From contig NZ_SHKO01000005.1 of NCBI RefSeq assembly GCF_004217095.1, forward strand, positions 239,545 to 303,544: a stretch of DNA of 64,000 nucleotides, written 5' to 3'. A program made the translations under genes and the position numbers. Below, one piece after another: positions 35,604-44,421 of the stretch. Origin of the DNA: Advenella incenata. Its GTDB lineage: Bacteria; Pseudomonadota; Gammaproteobacteria; Burkholderiales; Burkholderiaceae_B. The notes beneath the pieces are model-generated. The model searched no databases. It saw nothing but the letters and a program-made list of their open reading frames with translations, and was not told where the DNA came from. Position 1 is the first letter of the stretch; each line of letters begins with the position of its first letter.

Positions 35604-36695
35604 TTACGCGTCAGCCGAGGCGAGCGCAGGATAGTCGATGTAACCCTTCGCACCGCCACCATATAGCGTGGCCTGATCCAGGTCCGCCAGTGGCGCGCCC
35701 GCTTTCAGGCGTTCGACCAGATCAGGGTTGGCAATGAATGGGCGGCCGAAGGCAAACAGATCGGCTTTACCCTCTTCGAGCCGGGCGTTCGCCAGTTCCA
35801 GATCGTAGCCGTTGTTAGCCATGTAGGTGTTCCTGAACTGTCGGCGTAAAGCGTCGAAGTCGAACGGTGCCACGTCGCGCGCGCCGCCCGTCGCCCCTTC
35901 AACGACGTGCAGATACACCAATTCCAGCGCATCGAGCTGTGCCACGAGGTAGTCGAATTGCGCCTGCGGATCGCTGCTGGAAATGCCATTGGCTGGCGAG
36001 ACCGGAGAGATGCGAATGCCGGTGCGCTCCGCGCCGACTTCCTTGACAACGGCCGCTGCAACCTCCAGGGTCAAACGCGCGCGATTTTCAACTGAGCCGC
36101 CGTAGGCGTCTTCACGCACATTGGAACCGTCCTTGAGGAACTGATCCAGCAGATAGCCGTTGGCGGCGTGAATCTCTACGCCGTCAAAGCCGGCGGCAAT
36201 CGCGTTGGCCGCAGCCTTGCGAAAGTCATCAACAATACCCGGCAGTTCGTCCAGACCCAGCGCACGCGGTTCAGAAACAGGCACGAATTCGTTGTTCACG
36301 AAGGTCTTTGTCTCGGCGCGAATGGCAGAGGGCGCGACCGGCGCAGCACCGTTCTCCTGAAGTGCCACGTGCGATATCCGTCCAACGTGCCACAGTTGCA
36401 GGAAGATGCGCCCGCCCTTGGCATGAACCGCATCAGTGACCTGCCGCCAGCCGTCAATCTGCGCCTGTGTGTAAATACCAGGAGTGTCCTGATATCCCTG
36501 GCCCTGCTGCGAGATTTGGGTGGCTTCAGCGATCAGCAATCCGGCCGAAGCACGCTGGCTGTAATAGGTGGGAGCCAGTTCGCTGGGCACGAATCCCGCC
36601 CGCGCGCGGTTGCGTGTCAGCGGCGCCAGCACGATGCGGTTTGAGAGTGTCAGCGAGCCCAGCGCATAGGGCTCGAACAACGATTTCTGAGTCAT
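35604..36695 (-). CDS. Alkene reductase of the old yellow enzyme family
   Basis: The 363-residue flavoprotein matches the NemA/OYE group that reduces activated C=C bonds and nitro compounds with NADPH and FMN. It has LAPLTRNRA at the N-terminus, LWHVGRISH, the substrate-binding HAANGYLLDQFL (His and Asn pair), and YGGSVENRARL. The C-terminus has the FMN phosphate site around FAFGRPFIANPDLVERL. The start at 36695 (MTQKSLFEPY) fits the family; the longer frame adds 32 residues. A clear terminator follows the gene. Confidence 0.92.
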   Translation of the reverse strand: MTQKSLFEPYALGSLTLSNRIVLAPLTRNRARAGFVPSELAPTYYSQRASAGLLIAEATQISQQGQGYQDTPGIYTQAQIDGWRQVTDAVHAKGGRIFLQLWHVGRISHVALQENGAAPVAPSAIRAETKTFVNNEFVPVSEPRALGLDELPGIVDDFRKAAANAIAAGFDGVEIHAANGYLLDQFLKDGSNVREDAYGGSVENRARLTLEVAAAVVKEVGAERTGIRISPVSPANGISSSDPQAQFDYLVAQLDALELVYLHVVEGATGGARDVAPFDFDALRRQFRNTYMANNGYDLELANARLEEGKADLFAFGRPFIANPDLVERLKAGAPLADLDQATLYGGGAKGYIDYPALASADA

Positions 36696-37036
36696 GTTTT
36701 CGGTTTTCCAATTGGGTTGATGGATTTCTAAGATGTTCTGGACAGACATGGTGATGTGGTCTGCCAGGTATTCAATCTCGTTGGGGTGCATACCGCCGGG
36801 CCAGCCGATGGGTGGTGCTCATCGTTCAGGCATCAGGAGAATACCAAGGTGATTTATGATGATACCCATAATCTATTTTGTCAAATCTTTGGTTATAACT
36901 CAAATGTATGTAGGAATCAAAACAGCACCCTAGACCCAGGAAAATCGAGCCCTTCCAGGCTGTTGTTGAAAAAGACAGTAGCCACAATTTACGCCATCGA
37001 TTGAAATTTCATTGTCCAGAATAAATGTCGTCTGAT

Positions 37037-37060
37037 GGAACGCTATTGCGTATGACATAC
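37037..37060. promoter_or_regulatory. Shared motif, site 1, upstream of the amidohydrolase gene
   Basis: GGAACGCTATTGCGTATGAC lies about 95 bases upstream of the gene at 37154. The core AACGCTATTGC is shared with sites at 39102, 42361 and 42571, each upstream of a different transcription unit in this cluster. The rest of 36696-37153 shows no gene. Confidence 0.55.
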
Positions 37061-37153
37061 CGCGCAAATAGAATTCGCAATAACAAGGCAAGCCTACTGT
37101 CCCGTCACGGTACCCAAAAAAAATTCCAATAACAGGAAACACTCTTCATTGCC

Positions 37154-38014
37154 ATGACTCATGTTACGAAACCAATGCACCATCCCGGCATTCGGATACC
37201 GGCAAAAGCTTGCGATTGTCACATACATTTCTACGACGATCGCTTCCCCGCATCGCCTGATGCCAAGCTGCGGCCATCGAACGCATCCATCTCTCAATAC
37301 ATAAAACTGCAGTCTTATATTGGAATGGAACGGGCTGTACTGGTTACCCCTTCCACCTATGGCACGGATAACCGATGCATGCTGGAGGGATTGCAAGCCA
37401 TGGGAGATCGGGCCAGAGGCGTAGCAGTTATAGATGGTAGCGAGGATGATGCGCACTTGGCCATGTTGCACGAAGCCGGGGTAAGGGGCGTGCGGTTGAA
37501 CTTGTCTTTGGGTGTCGTGGGAAAAATAGAATGGCTGAACATGCTGTCCCAGCGGATCGCACCGCTTGGCTGGCATATACAAATCCTGATGGCGCCTGAT
37601 CAATTAGCACAACATGAAGTAGCCTTGCATCACCTTCCGGTTCAAATAGTCTTTGACCACTTTGCGCGAATCAGCCCAGCCATGGCCTATAAGCACCCTG
37701 CTCATCGCATCGTTCTTGATCTATTGCGGGAACGCAAAGCATGGGTAAAAGTCTCGGGCGGCTATATCGTGAGCGATGAGCACGATGCAGAAGACCCGAA
37801 TTTAAATGTGCTTGCGCGAAGCTTTATTGCGGCCGCCAGCGATCGCGTTATCTGGGGAAGTGACTGGCCTCACGCTACCGCCATGGCCGGCCACCACTCC
37901 ATGCCCGACGACGCAACCCAAGTCGAGCGTCTATGTGTCTGGGCTAATAACGAAGCCACTCTTTATCGAATACTAGTCTCAAATCCGGGCGTACTTTATG
38001 GATTTCCCGATTAA
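37154..38014 (+). CDS. Amidohydrolase family protein, 2-pyrone-4,6-dicarboxylate lactonase-like
   Basis: The 286-residue protein belongs to the metal-dependent amidohydrolase superfamily, COG3618 branch (LigI-like lactonases). It shows the first-strand metal motif ACDCHIHFYDDRF, a conserved HHLPVQIVFDHFARI strand and the late GSDWPHA motif with the catalytic Asp. LigI hydrolyses 2-pyrone-4,6-dicarboxylate in lignin-aromatic breakdown; relatives act on other lactones. A second, more distant member lies at 40258. It is followed 14 bases later by a Bug-type binding protein. Confidence 0.87.
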   Translation: MTHVTKPMHHPGIRIPAKACDCHIHFYDDRFPASPDAKLRPSNASISQYIKLQSYIGMERAVLVTPSTYGTDNRCMLEGLQAMGDRARGVAVIDGSEDDAHLAMLHEAGVRGVRLNLSLGVVGKIEWLNMLSQRIAPLGWHIQILMAPDQLAQHEVALHHLPVQIVFDHFARISPAMAYKHPAHRIVLDLLRERKAWVKVSGGYIVSDEHDAEDPNLNVLARSFIAAASDRVIWGSDWPHATAMAGHHSMPDDATQVERLCVWANNEATLYRILVSNPGVLYGFPD

Positions 38015-38028
38015 CTCATTCTTGGCAT

Positions 38029-39021
38029 ATGATGAACAACACGAAAGATATAAGACCGATGACCCGCCGCACATTCGTCGCAGGCAGCCTGTTGATGGCC
38101 ACGGGTATTGTCCAGGCCTCGAATACCTGGCCGGACAACAAACCAATGACCTGGGTTGTGCCTTACCCGCCCGGTGGAAGCACAGATGTGCTGGCTCGCA
38201 ATATAGCCCGCCTCATAGACAAAGCGCTGGATACCCGCGTTATTGTAGAGAATCGCCCCGGCGCGACGGGTACGATAGGCGCTGCTCGCGTTGCACGCGC
38301 CGACCCTAACGGATTGACGCTGCTTGGCACCTCGATCGGCCCGCAAGCCATTGCACCGCATATTATTAAAAATTTACCCTATGATCCTATAGCGGATTTC
38401 GCCCCAGTCATTATGTTGGGCACCATTCCTCACGTTCTGGTCGTCGGCGCGAAACAACCCTATCGTACCGTGCAGGACTTGGTACAAGCAGCAAGCAAAG
38501 CACCAGGAACGTTGGCCTATGCTTCAGGTGGCACAGGCACGATTCTTCACATGCAAGGAGAATTATTGCAGATACAAAGTGGTGCCAAATTCATCCACGT
38601 TCCCTATAAAGGTGATTCACCCGCGCTACAAGACACGTTGGGAGGACAAGTCCAATTTATGTTTGCGCCGGTTGCCGCAGCCATTCCTCACATCAAAAAT
38701 GGAGCTTTGCGTCCCCTGGCCGTGACATCATCAAAGCAGCTGGCTTCGTTGCCGGACATACCCACCATGGAACACGAAGGCTTCGATGATTTCGTGGTTG
38801 AGCAATGGCAAGCGGTTTTTGTGCCGGCAGCCACTCCCCCTGAAATCATATCCCGGCTCAATTCGGCAATTTCAGCCGGGCTTGGAGCACCGAATGTGAT
38901 AGACCTGGCCAGCCAGTTAGGCATCACCCTTGTAGCAGGTTCTCCTCAAGAACTCGACCAGGTACGTAAATCCGATTTTATAAAATGGGGCAAAGTCATC
39001 CAACAGGCAAATATCAAATAA
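38029..39021 (+). CDS. Bug-family tripartite tricarboxylate transporter substrate-binding protein (1)
   Basis: The 330-residue protein has a signal peptide with a twin-arginine-like start (MTRRTFVAGSLLMATGIVQA) and the Bug pattern WVVPYPPGGSTDVLARNIA, VENRPGATGTIGAARVARA, GTGTILHMQGELL and VPYKGDSPALQDTLGGQV. Bug proteins bind carboxylates through two water-bridging loops and feed TctAB-type transporters or sensors. No TctA or TctB gene is in the window. The gene belongs to the amidohydrolase transcript. Confidence 0.92.
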   Translation: MMNNTKDIRPMTRRTFVAGSLLMATGIVQASNTWPDNKPMTWVVPYPPGGSTDVLARNIARLIDKALDTRVIVENRPGATGTIGAARVARADPNGLTLLGTSIGPQAIAPHIIKNLPYDPIADFAPVIMLGTIPHVLVVGAKQPYRTVQDLVQAASKAPGTLAYASGGTGTILHMQGELLQIQSGAKFIHVPYKGDSPALQDTLGGQVQFMFAPVAAAIPHIKNGALRPLAVTSSKQLASLPDIPTMEHEGFDDFVVEQWQAVFVPAATPPEIISRLNSAISAGLGAPNVIDLASQLGITLVAGSPQELDQVRKSDFIKWGKVIQQANIK

Positions 39022-39101
39022 TGAGGCCGCTACCAAAGCTGAAAAAACGGAAAACCCTGACGCAGTAGCAATTCTATTGCACAGCATGCGTTTCACTTAA
39101 C

Positions 39102-39129
39102 AAAACGTTATTGCTTTGTCTGAAACGCC
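39102..39129. promoter_or_regulatory. Shared motif, site 2, upstream of the second Bug gene
   Basis: AAAACGTTATTGCTTTGTCT followed by GAAACGCC lies about 100 bases upstream of the gene at 39228. It has the same core and the same downstream GAAAC half-site as site 4. Confidence 0.55.
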
Positions 39130-39227
39130 ATTGGACAATGCACTCGAAAAAACATAAACACCTGCTGGCTTTCCCTGCGTCGTGACGCCAGGGCAAATGA
39201 AAACCATATCCCACGAGGAGACTAACC

Positions 39228-40184
39228 ATGAAATGCCTAGTTTTCGGCGTAGCCCTGGCTACGTCAACCATCCCCTGCCTTGCTTTAGCAGCCTATCCTG
39301 ATCGTCCGATCAGCCTGGTCGTACCCTACGCACCGGGCGGAACAGCGGACGCCCTGGCCCGGGTCATCGCGCAGCATCTTGGTAAAAGGCTTAACCAGAG
39401 CGTTGTTGTTGAAAACAAATCCGGCGCCAGCGGGATTATTGGCCAATCCTATGTCGCCCGCGCCAAAGCTGACGGGTATACACTGTTGTATGACGCAACA
39501 CCTCTGGCCATTAATCCCGCCATCAATAAACTGAATTTTGACCCAGCGAACGACTTACTACCGATTAGCATGATATCGGTAACGCCTAATATACTGGTGG
39601 TGCCGAAAAACTCCAAATTCAAGAACGTGCAGGATGTGCTCAATCAGGCAAAAACCAATCCCGGTAAACTGACCTTCGCCTCTGGCGGTACAGGCACTAT
39701 CCAGTTTATGGCCGGCGAGCTATTTCGGCAGGGATGGAATATCGATATGCTGCATGTGCCATTCAAAAGCGGCGGTCCCGCCATCACAGCAACACTAGGC
39801 GGACAAGTAGATATGATGTTCGCCAATGTTTCATCAACGTTGCCACTAGTCAAAGGTGAACAGCTAAAGGCATTGACCATCACCTCGCGCAAGCGCAACG
39901 CATTGCTGCCCGACGTTCCCACCCTGGCGGAATCTGGATTGCCAGACTACGAGGCATATGAATGGAATGGTATTCTTGCACCCAAGGGCACACCAGACGA
40001 CATCGCTGCCAAGCTCGAGACTTCAATACAGGAAGTCATGAAAGAGCCCGCGGTGAAGGAAAAATTCAGTTCGCTGGGCGTCGATATCGTGGCATCAAGC
40101 CAAGCTGATTTCAAGAAGTTTCTTGCTGCCGAATTCTCGAAATGGGCAGACGTGGTACGTAAAAGCAAGCCTGCAGCCAAGTGA
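39228..40184 (+). CDS. Bug-family tripartite tricarboxylate transporter substrate-binding protein (2)
   Basis: The 318-residue protein has a signal peptide (to about ALAAYPDRP) and the Bug signature LVVPYAPGGTADALARVIA, VENKSGASGIIGQSYVARA, GGTGTIQFMAGELF and PFKSGGPAITATLGGQV. GAGGAG precedes the ATG. It begins a transcript that continues into the second amidohydrolase gene. The presence of three Bug proteins in one cluster suggests several related ligands or a broad acid family. Confidence 0.92.
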   Translation: MKCLVFGVALATSTIPCLALAAYPDRPISLVVPYAPGGTADALARVIAQHLGKRLNQSVVVENKSGASGIIGQSYVARAKADGYTLLYDATPLAINPAINKLNFDPANDLLPISMISVTPNILVVPKNSKFKNVQDVLNQAKTNPGKLTFASGGTGTIQFMAGELFRQGWNIDMLHVPFKSGGPAITATLGGQVDMMFANVSSTLPLVKGEQLKALTITSRKRNALLPDVPTLAESGLPDYEAYEWNGILAPKGTPDDIAAKLETSIQEVMKEPAVKEKFSSLGVDIVASSQADFKKFLAAEFSKWADVVRKSKPAAK

Positions 40185-40257
40185 GTTGAAGATGGATACG
40201 CTACCGTGCCCGCTGCTGCCAACATAAAAGAAGGACCTATCAGGTGAATTTGCCGTC

Positions 40258-41301
40258 ATGACTGCCAAAAGCACTTTAATTTCACCGCATATTCCCATAC
40301 GCCCGGATTGGTTGGCCACACGCAAGGAGGAGATATTGTGGCCGGCCTTGCCGATTATCGACCCGCACCACCATCTTTGGCATAGACCGTCGTCTAAGTA
40401 CATGCAGGAAGAACTCGACCGTGATCTGACCAGTGGCCACAACGTAGTTGCCACGGTTTTCGTGCAGTCGCGCAGCATGTACCGGTTAGAGGAAAAGCCG
40501 CATTTGCAACCGGTGGGAGAGGTGGAATTCGCCAATGGCGTGGCTGCTTGCTATGCTAGCGGAATCTACGAAAATCGTAGAGGGTGCGCAGGGATTGTAG
40601 CCGGCGCCGATCTATGTCTGGATGGCGAACTTGAGCAGGTGCTCGAGCAAATGATCCAGTCTGGCGGACAGCGGTTAAAAGGAATTCGCAATTCGACCGC
40701 CTGGCATGATCATCCTGCCGTTCGAAGTAATCCAATCCAACCACCTGCTGGACTACTGCAAGATGCCAAATTCCAGAGCGGTGCCCGACGGTTGCAAAAA
40801 CATGGTCTCAGCCTGGATATTTGGGCCTATCATACGCAATTGGACGAAGTCTATAACCTGGCTAAAGCGTGCCCAGAAACGGTTATCATCATCGATCATT
40901 TGGGTGGACCGCTAGGCGTTGGACCATACGCTAACATCGGCAAAGAAGTCTACCAAGACTGGCGATCCCAAATGAGTCGTCTGGCCAATGTACCAAATGT
41001 TCATGTAAAACTAGGCGGTTTCGGACTCAAAGTCATGGGGTATCGCTATCATGAGCTTGCCCAAGCGCCCTGCTCAGACTTGCTTGCCAAGCAGTGGCGT
41101 CCCTATGTGGAAACATTGATTGACATGTTTGGGTCCGAACGTTGCATGTTCGAAAGCAATTTTCCGGTCGATAAGGGCATGTATTCCTATCATGTCATGT
41201 GGAATGCATTCAAGAAAATATGTCGTTCGTATTCGCCCGAAGAAATAGGCAATCTATTTCACGGCACGGCCAAGCGTATTTACCGGCTCAGCCTGCCATA
41301 A
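40258..41301 (+). CDS. Amidohydrolase family protein (COG3618 branch)
   Basis: The 347-residue metal-dependent hydrolase has IIDPHHHLWHRP as its first metal site, VATVFVQSRSMYR, IIIDHLGGPLG and the late MFESNFPVDKG, typical of the larger lactonase-like COG3618 proteins (for example L-fucono- and other sugar-lactone hydrolases). The Asp in the last motif would be the catalytic base. The gene follows the second Bug gene and would open a lactone derived from the imported or oxidised substrate. Confidence 0.87.
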   Translation: MTAKSTLISPHIPIRPDWLATRKEEILWPALPIIDPHHHLWHRPSSKYMQEELDRDLTSGHNVVATVFVQSRSMYRLEEKPHLQPVGEVEFANGVAACYASGIYENRRGCAGIVAGADLCLDGELEQVLEQMIQSGGQRLKGIRNSTAWHDHPAVRSNPIQPPAGLLQDAKFQSGARRLQKHGLSLDIWAYHTQLDEVYNLAKACPETVIIIDHLGGPLGVGPYANIGKEVYQDWRSQMSRLANVPNVHVKLGGFGLKVMGYRYHELAQAPCSDLLAKQWRPYVETLIDMFGSERCMFESNFPVDKGMYSYHVMWNAFKKICRSYSPEEIGNLFHGTAKRIYRLSLP

Positions 41302-41314
41302 GCCTTTCTTAATG

Positions 41315-42283
41315 TTACTGTTTTATTCCGATATTTTTTGACAGTTCGGTGTACGTGTGCACGTCATTCTTTATTTTGGCTGCAAATTCAGCACCACAAC
41401 TAGCATCTGGCTCTAGCCCAAGTGCTTTCAGGTTTTTTTGTGCAGTTTTATCTACACGATAGGCTTTTACATATTCCTCAAGAGTAGCGATGGCGTCCGC
41501 CGGCGTGCCGACTGGCGCCAAAAATCCATACCAGGCGTCTGCAGAATAGCCTTTTATCCCAGCCTCCGAAAATGTAGGTACATCCGGCAAAGACGGCAGG
41601 CGGTCTTCGGAAGCGACGGCAAGAATCTTGAGTTTATCGGAAGTCGCCTGCGGCAGGACCGACGCCAGGGTCGCAAAAGACATGTCCACCTGGCCTCCCA
41701 TCACGGCTGTGATCGCCGGCGCCGCTCCGTTATAAGGTACATGATTGAGTCGGACTTGAGCTATTTTTTCAAATAGCGCGGTGGCAAAATGCCCCGAACT
41801 ACCAACTCCGGCCGATGCAGCCAGAAACGTCCCGGGCTCCTTCTTCATTCTATCGAGCAACTGCGCGAAGTTTTTCACATTCAGCCCAGCGCTGACGACA
41901 AGTACCGTAGGACTTTTCGCGAATGAACAAATGGGCGTGAAGGATTTTTCCACATCGAAATTTACCTTGTCGCCATACAAAGCGGGGATCATCGTGTGAT
42001 TCGTTGCCGCTCCCAGTAAGGTGTAGCCATCTGGTTTGGCCTGGCTGACATGCCTGGTCGCTATGGTCGAATTGGCGCCTGGCTTGTTATCGACAATCAT
42101 GTCTTTACCAGTATGAATGCCGACAAAATGAGCGAAAGCACGCCCAATGACGTCAGTCGGCCCACCTGCAGTAAATCCGACAACGATACGTATTGGCTTG
42201 TTCGGATAGGTCGCATTGTTCTCACTAGCGTGCGCGTGCATGGCTATGGACGCGAGCAAAATGCTGGAAATTAAAGTCCTCAT
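41315..42283 (-). CDS. Bug-family tripartite tricarboxylate transporter substrate-binding protein (3)
   Basis: The 322-residue protein has a signal peptide (MRTLISSILLASIAMHAHAS) and the Bug pattern IVVGFTAGGPTDVIGRAFA, VDNKPGANSTIATRHVSQA, GVGSSGHFATALF and VPYNGAAPAITAVMGGQV. AGGAG precedes the ATG. It faces the second amidohydrolase gene tail to tail with 13 bases between. Its promoter region carries site 3 of the shared motif, so it is probably in the same regulon despite its opposite direction. Confidence 0.92.
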   Translation of the reverse strand: MRTLISSILLASIAMHAHASENNATYPNKPIRIVVGFTAGGPTDVIGRAFAHFVGIHTGKDMIVDNKPGANSTIATRHVSQAKPDGYTLLGAATNHTMIPALYGDKVNFDVEKSFTPICSFAKSPTVLVVSAGLNVKNFAQLLDRMKKEPGTFLAASAGVGSSGHFATALFEKIAQVRLNHVPYNGAAPAITAVMGGQVDMSFATLASVLPQATSDKLKILAVASEDRLPSLPDVPTFSEAGIKGYSADAWYGFLAPVGTPADAIATLEEYVKAYRVDKTAQKNLKALGLEPDASCGAEFAAKIKNDVHTYTELSKNIGIKQ

Positions 42284-42360
42284 TGTCCACTCCTGTATAG
42301 GTTCCCCGCTGTTGCGAAGTCATTTTTGATTGCGACAAATGATAGGGCCCGATTTCATTC

Positions 42361-42390
42361 TGCACAATAGCATTGCTTTGTGCGCAACCA
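42361..42390. promoter_or_regulatory. Shared motif, site 3, upstream of the third Bug gene
   Basis: TGCACAATAGCATTGCTTTG followed by TGCGCAAC lies about 80 bases upstream of the minus-strand Bug gene. It matches the other sites at AATAGC/ATTGC and at TTTGT, but less closely than sites 2 and 4. Confidence 0.42.
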
Positions 42391-42570
42391 GGTTCATTGT
42401 GCGACACGCAATCTTTCCTAACAATCAGTGACACCCGATCGCAAAGCAGCCAGGCATAAGCCCGCTGCTATCGGCTCCAAGCGAAGTATCCGACTACCTG
42501 CCAGCAGTATCAGCGTAGCAGCACCGACACCATTCATTCATACGTTTCATATATCAACACAAATGCCATG

Positions 42571-42600
42571 GAATGAAACGCTATTGCTGTGTTTGAAACC
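42571..42600. promoter_or_regulatory. Shared motif, site 4, upstream of the RraA-family gene
   Basis: GAATGAAACGCTATTGCTGT followed by GTTTGAAACC lies about 160 bases upstream of the gene at 42759. It shares AAACG(C/T)TATTGC and TGAAAC with site 2. No gene is evident in 42284-42758. Confidence 0.55.
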
Positions 42601-42758
42601 ATGGGACACAATCGACGCCATCAAGTATTACACGGTCCCGGCATCGCCTGGCGTAGCACCAAAATATCATACGCACGAGGGTGCATCGCACGACAGCCAG
42701 ACTGCATGAAAGTCCACTTTTATTTCTCCACTTACGCTTAGACTTATAAGGTAACTGA

Positions 42759-43442
42759 ATGAGCCATTCCCATATTATTAAAGACTTTGAGCGTGTTTCG
42801 CCGGATATCGTTGCCAAGGCAGCGAGCTTTCAACCGGCCATCCTGTCGGATGTAAATGGGCGTCGCGGCGCGCTCAACGGTCGCATAAAAGCCTTGCGTC
42901 CCCATATGAAACTGGCCGGACCCGCATTTACTGTTGAGGTGCGTCCCGGCGACAACCTGATGATTCATACCGCGTTAGCGCTTGCCAAGCCTGGCGATGT
43001 GCTGGTCATCGACGGCAAGGGTGATCAGACTTGCGCCTTGATGGGGACGATCATGATGCATGTGGCAAAAGCGCGCGGACTGGCGGGCGTCATAGTAGAC
43101 GCTGCAGTACGCGATTCTCTTGACATCGAAGCCATGGACTTCCCGGTTTTCTCCGTGGGCACCAATCCCAACGGCCCGACCAAGGAGGTTGCAGGACGGG
43201 TTGGCTATCCTATCTCCTGCGGAGGGGTAACAGTGCGTCCAGGCGATTTCATCACTGCGGATGCAGACGGTGTGATGTGTGTCGAACGAGAATCCATCGC
43301 GTCTTTGCTGGAAGCTGCGCAACGCAAAGTCGATGCAGAAGCGAGCCGCATTTCAGGTATTCTAAACGGGCAATTAAACGCATCCTGGTTGACAAAATCG
43401 CTGATTACGGCCGGTGTATTGAAGGAAGGCGACACACTGTGA
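42759..43442 (+). CDS. RraA-family protein, 4-carboxy-4-hydroxy-2-oxoadipate aldolase-like
   Basis: The 227-residue protein has the RraA/HMG-CHA aldolase fold: KLAGPAFTVEVRPGDNL, then VIDGKGDQTCALMGTIMMHVAKARGLAGVIVDAAVRDSLDI, with the GG/GKGD loop and the Arg-Asp pair that bind pyruvate and metal in the class II aldolases of this family. It could split a hydroxy-oxo acid to pyruvate or oxaloacetate. Some relatives are only RNase E regulators; the catabolic setting favours an enzyme. The next gene starts inside its stop codon. Confidence 0.87.
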   Translation: MSHSHIIKDFERVSPDIVAKAASFQPAILSDVNGRRGALNGRIKALRPHMKLAGPAFTVEVRPGDNLMIHTALALAKPGDVLVIDGKGDQTCALMGTIMMHVAKARGLAGVIVDAAVRDSLDIEAMDFPVFSVGTNPNGPTKEVAGRVGYPISCGGVTVRPGDFITADADGVMCVERESIASLLEAAQRKVDAEASRISGILNGQLNASWLTKSLITAGVLKEGDTL

Positions 43443-44362
43443 GCGAGTCCAGACCCGTTATTCTCGTTACTGCGGCTGATCTGGCAGACCAGGCAACCGC
43501 ACTGCTTAAAGACTTTGAGGTCATTTATGCCGGAAAGCAATGCCAGCATGACGAAATGCTGGCGCTGGCAAAAAAAACGAATCCCGTCGGCATCATCGTC
43601 AGGTATGGCAGTATCAGCGCCGACATGATGGATGCCGCACCTGCGCTGAAAGTGATTTCCAAGCACGGAAGTGGAACCGATACCATAGACAAAGATGCTG
43701 CAACAGTACGCAACATTGCGGTGAAAGCTGCGACCGGTGTAAATGCTGCGGCGGTTGCCGAACAGGCACTTGCCCTGTTGTTGGCTTGCGCCAAATCGGT
43801 ACCGAAACTCAATGCCAGAATGCATGCCGGCTATTGGGACAAGGCAACGCATAAAAGCATGGAACTGGGCGGACGCACTATCGGTTTGATCGGGTTAGGG
43901 GCAATCGGCCAGCGTTTTGCCAAAATGGCTGATGCGCTGGAAATGAGAGTCTTGGGATTCGATCCTTTCGCCAAAGCGCTACCTGCTTATATCCAACCCG
44001 TGGATATAGACACGATCCAAAAAGAATGCGACGTGATTTCGTTACATTGTCCACTCACCGCAGATAATAGAAATCTGGTCGATGCCCGCTTCCTGTCCAA
44101 CTGCAAAACAGGACTGATCTTGATCAATACAGCCCGCGGCGGTCTGATAGACGAAACAGCCCTGTCCGCAGCCTTGCGCAGCGGACAGGTAGCAATGGCA
44201 GGCCTCGATAGCTTTGCGGTTGAGCCCTTCAGGGCGCCACATATCTTCCAGGAAAATGAACAACTGATCTTGAGTCCGCATATCGGCGGCGTAACCGGCG
44301 CAGCTTATGTAAACATGGGTGTGGCCGCCGCCAATAATGTACTTGAAGTGTTAGCAACCTAG
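43439..44362 (+). CDS. D-isomer-specific 2-hydroxyacid dehydrogenase
   Basis: The 307-residue protein fits the PGDH/GRHPR-like family: NAD-binding IGLIGLGAIGQRFAKMADAL, the catalytic Arg in INTARGGLIDE, and the His in LSPHIGGVTG. It interconverts a 2-hydroxy and a 2-oxo acid. I place the start at the GTG (43439), which overlaps the TGA of the RraA gene as GTGA; the longer frame would begin far inside that gene. Tight coupling suggests it supplies or consumes the oxo acid of the aldolase. Confidence 0.9.
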   Translation: MSESRPVILVTAADLADQATALLKDFEVIYAGKQCQHDEMLALAKKTNPVGIIVRYGSISADMMDAAPALKVISKHGSGTDTIDKDAATVRNIAVKAATGVNAAAVAEQALALLLACAKSVPKLNARMHAGYWDKATHKSMELGGRTIGLIGLGAIGQRFAKMADALEMRVLGFDPFAKALPAYIQPVDIDTIQKECDVISLHCPLTADNRNLVDARFLSNCKTGLILINTARGGLIDETALSAALRSGQVAMAGLDSFAVEPFRAPHIFQENEQLILSPHIGGVTGAAYVNMGVAAANNVLEVLAT

Positions 44363-44421
44363 GTTTTAGGGTTTGACTTCGGCAAGCACTTTGCCTGACC
44401 ACTTATTTTTCTTGAATAATT

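Noticed and set aside
42428..42709. 93-codon plus-strand frame upstream of the RraA-family gene
   Set aside because: It runs over the motif site 4 and has a composition unlike proteins; no ribosome site or family match.
44363..44421. Possible terminator after the hydroxyacid dehydrogenase (GGCAA/TTGCC)
   Set aside because: Five-base stem, no directly adjacent T run, and the lactonase gene follows on the same strand.
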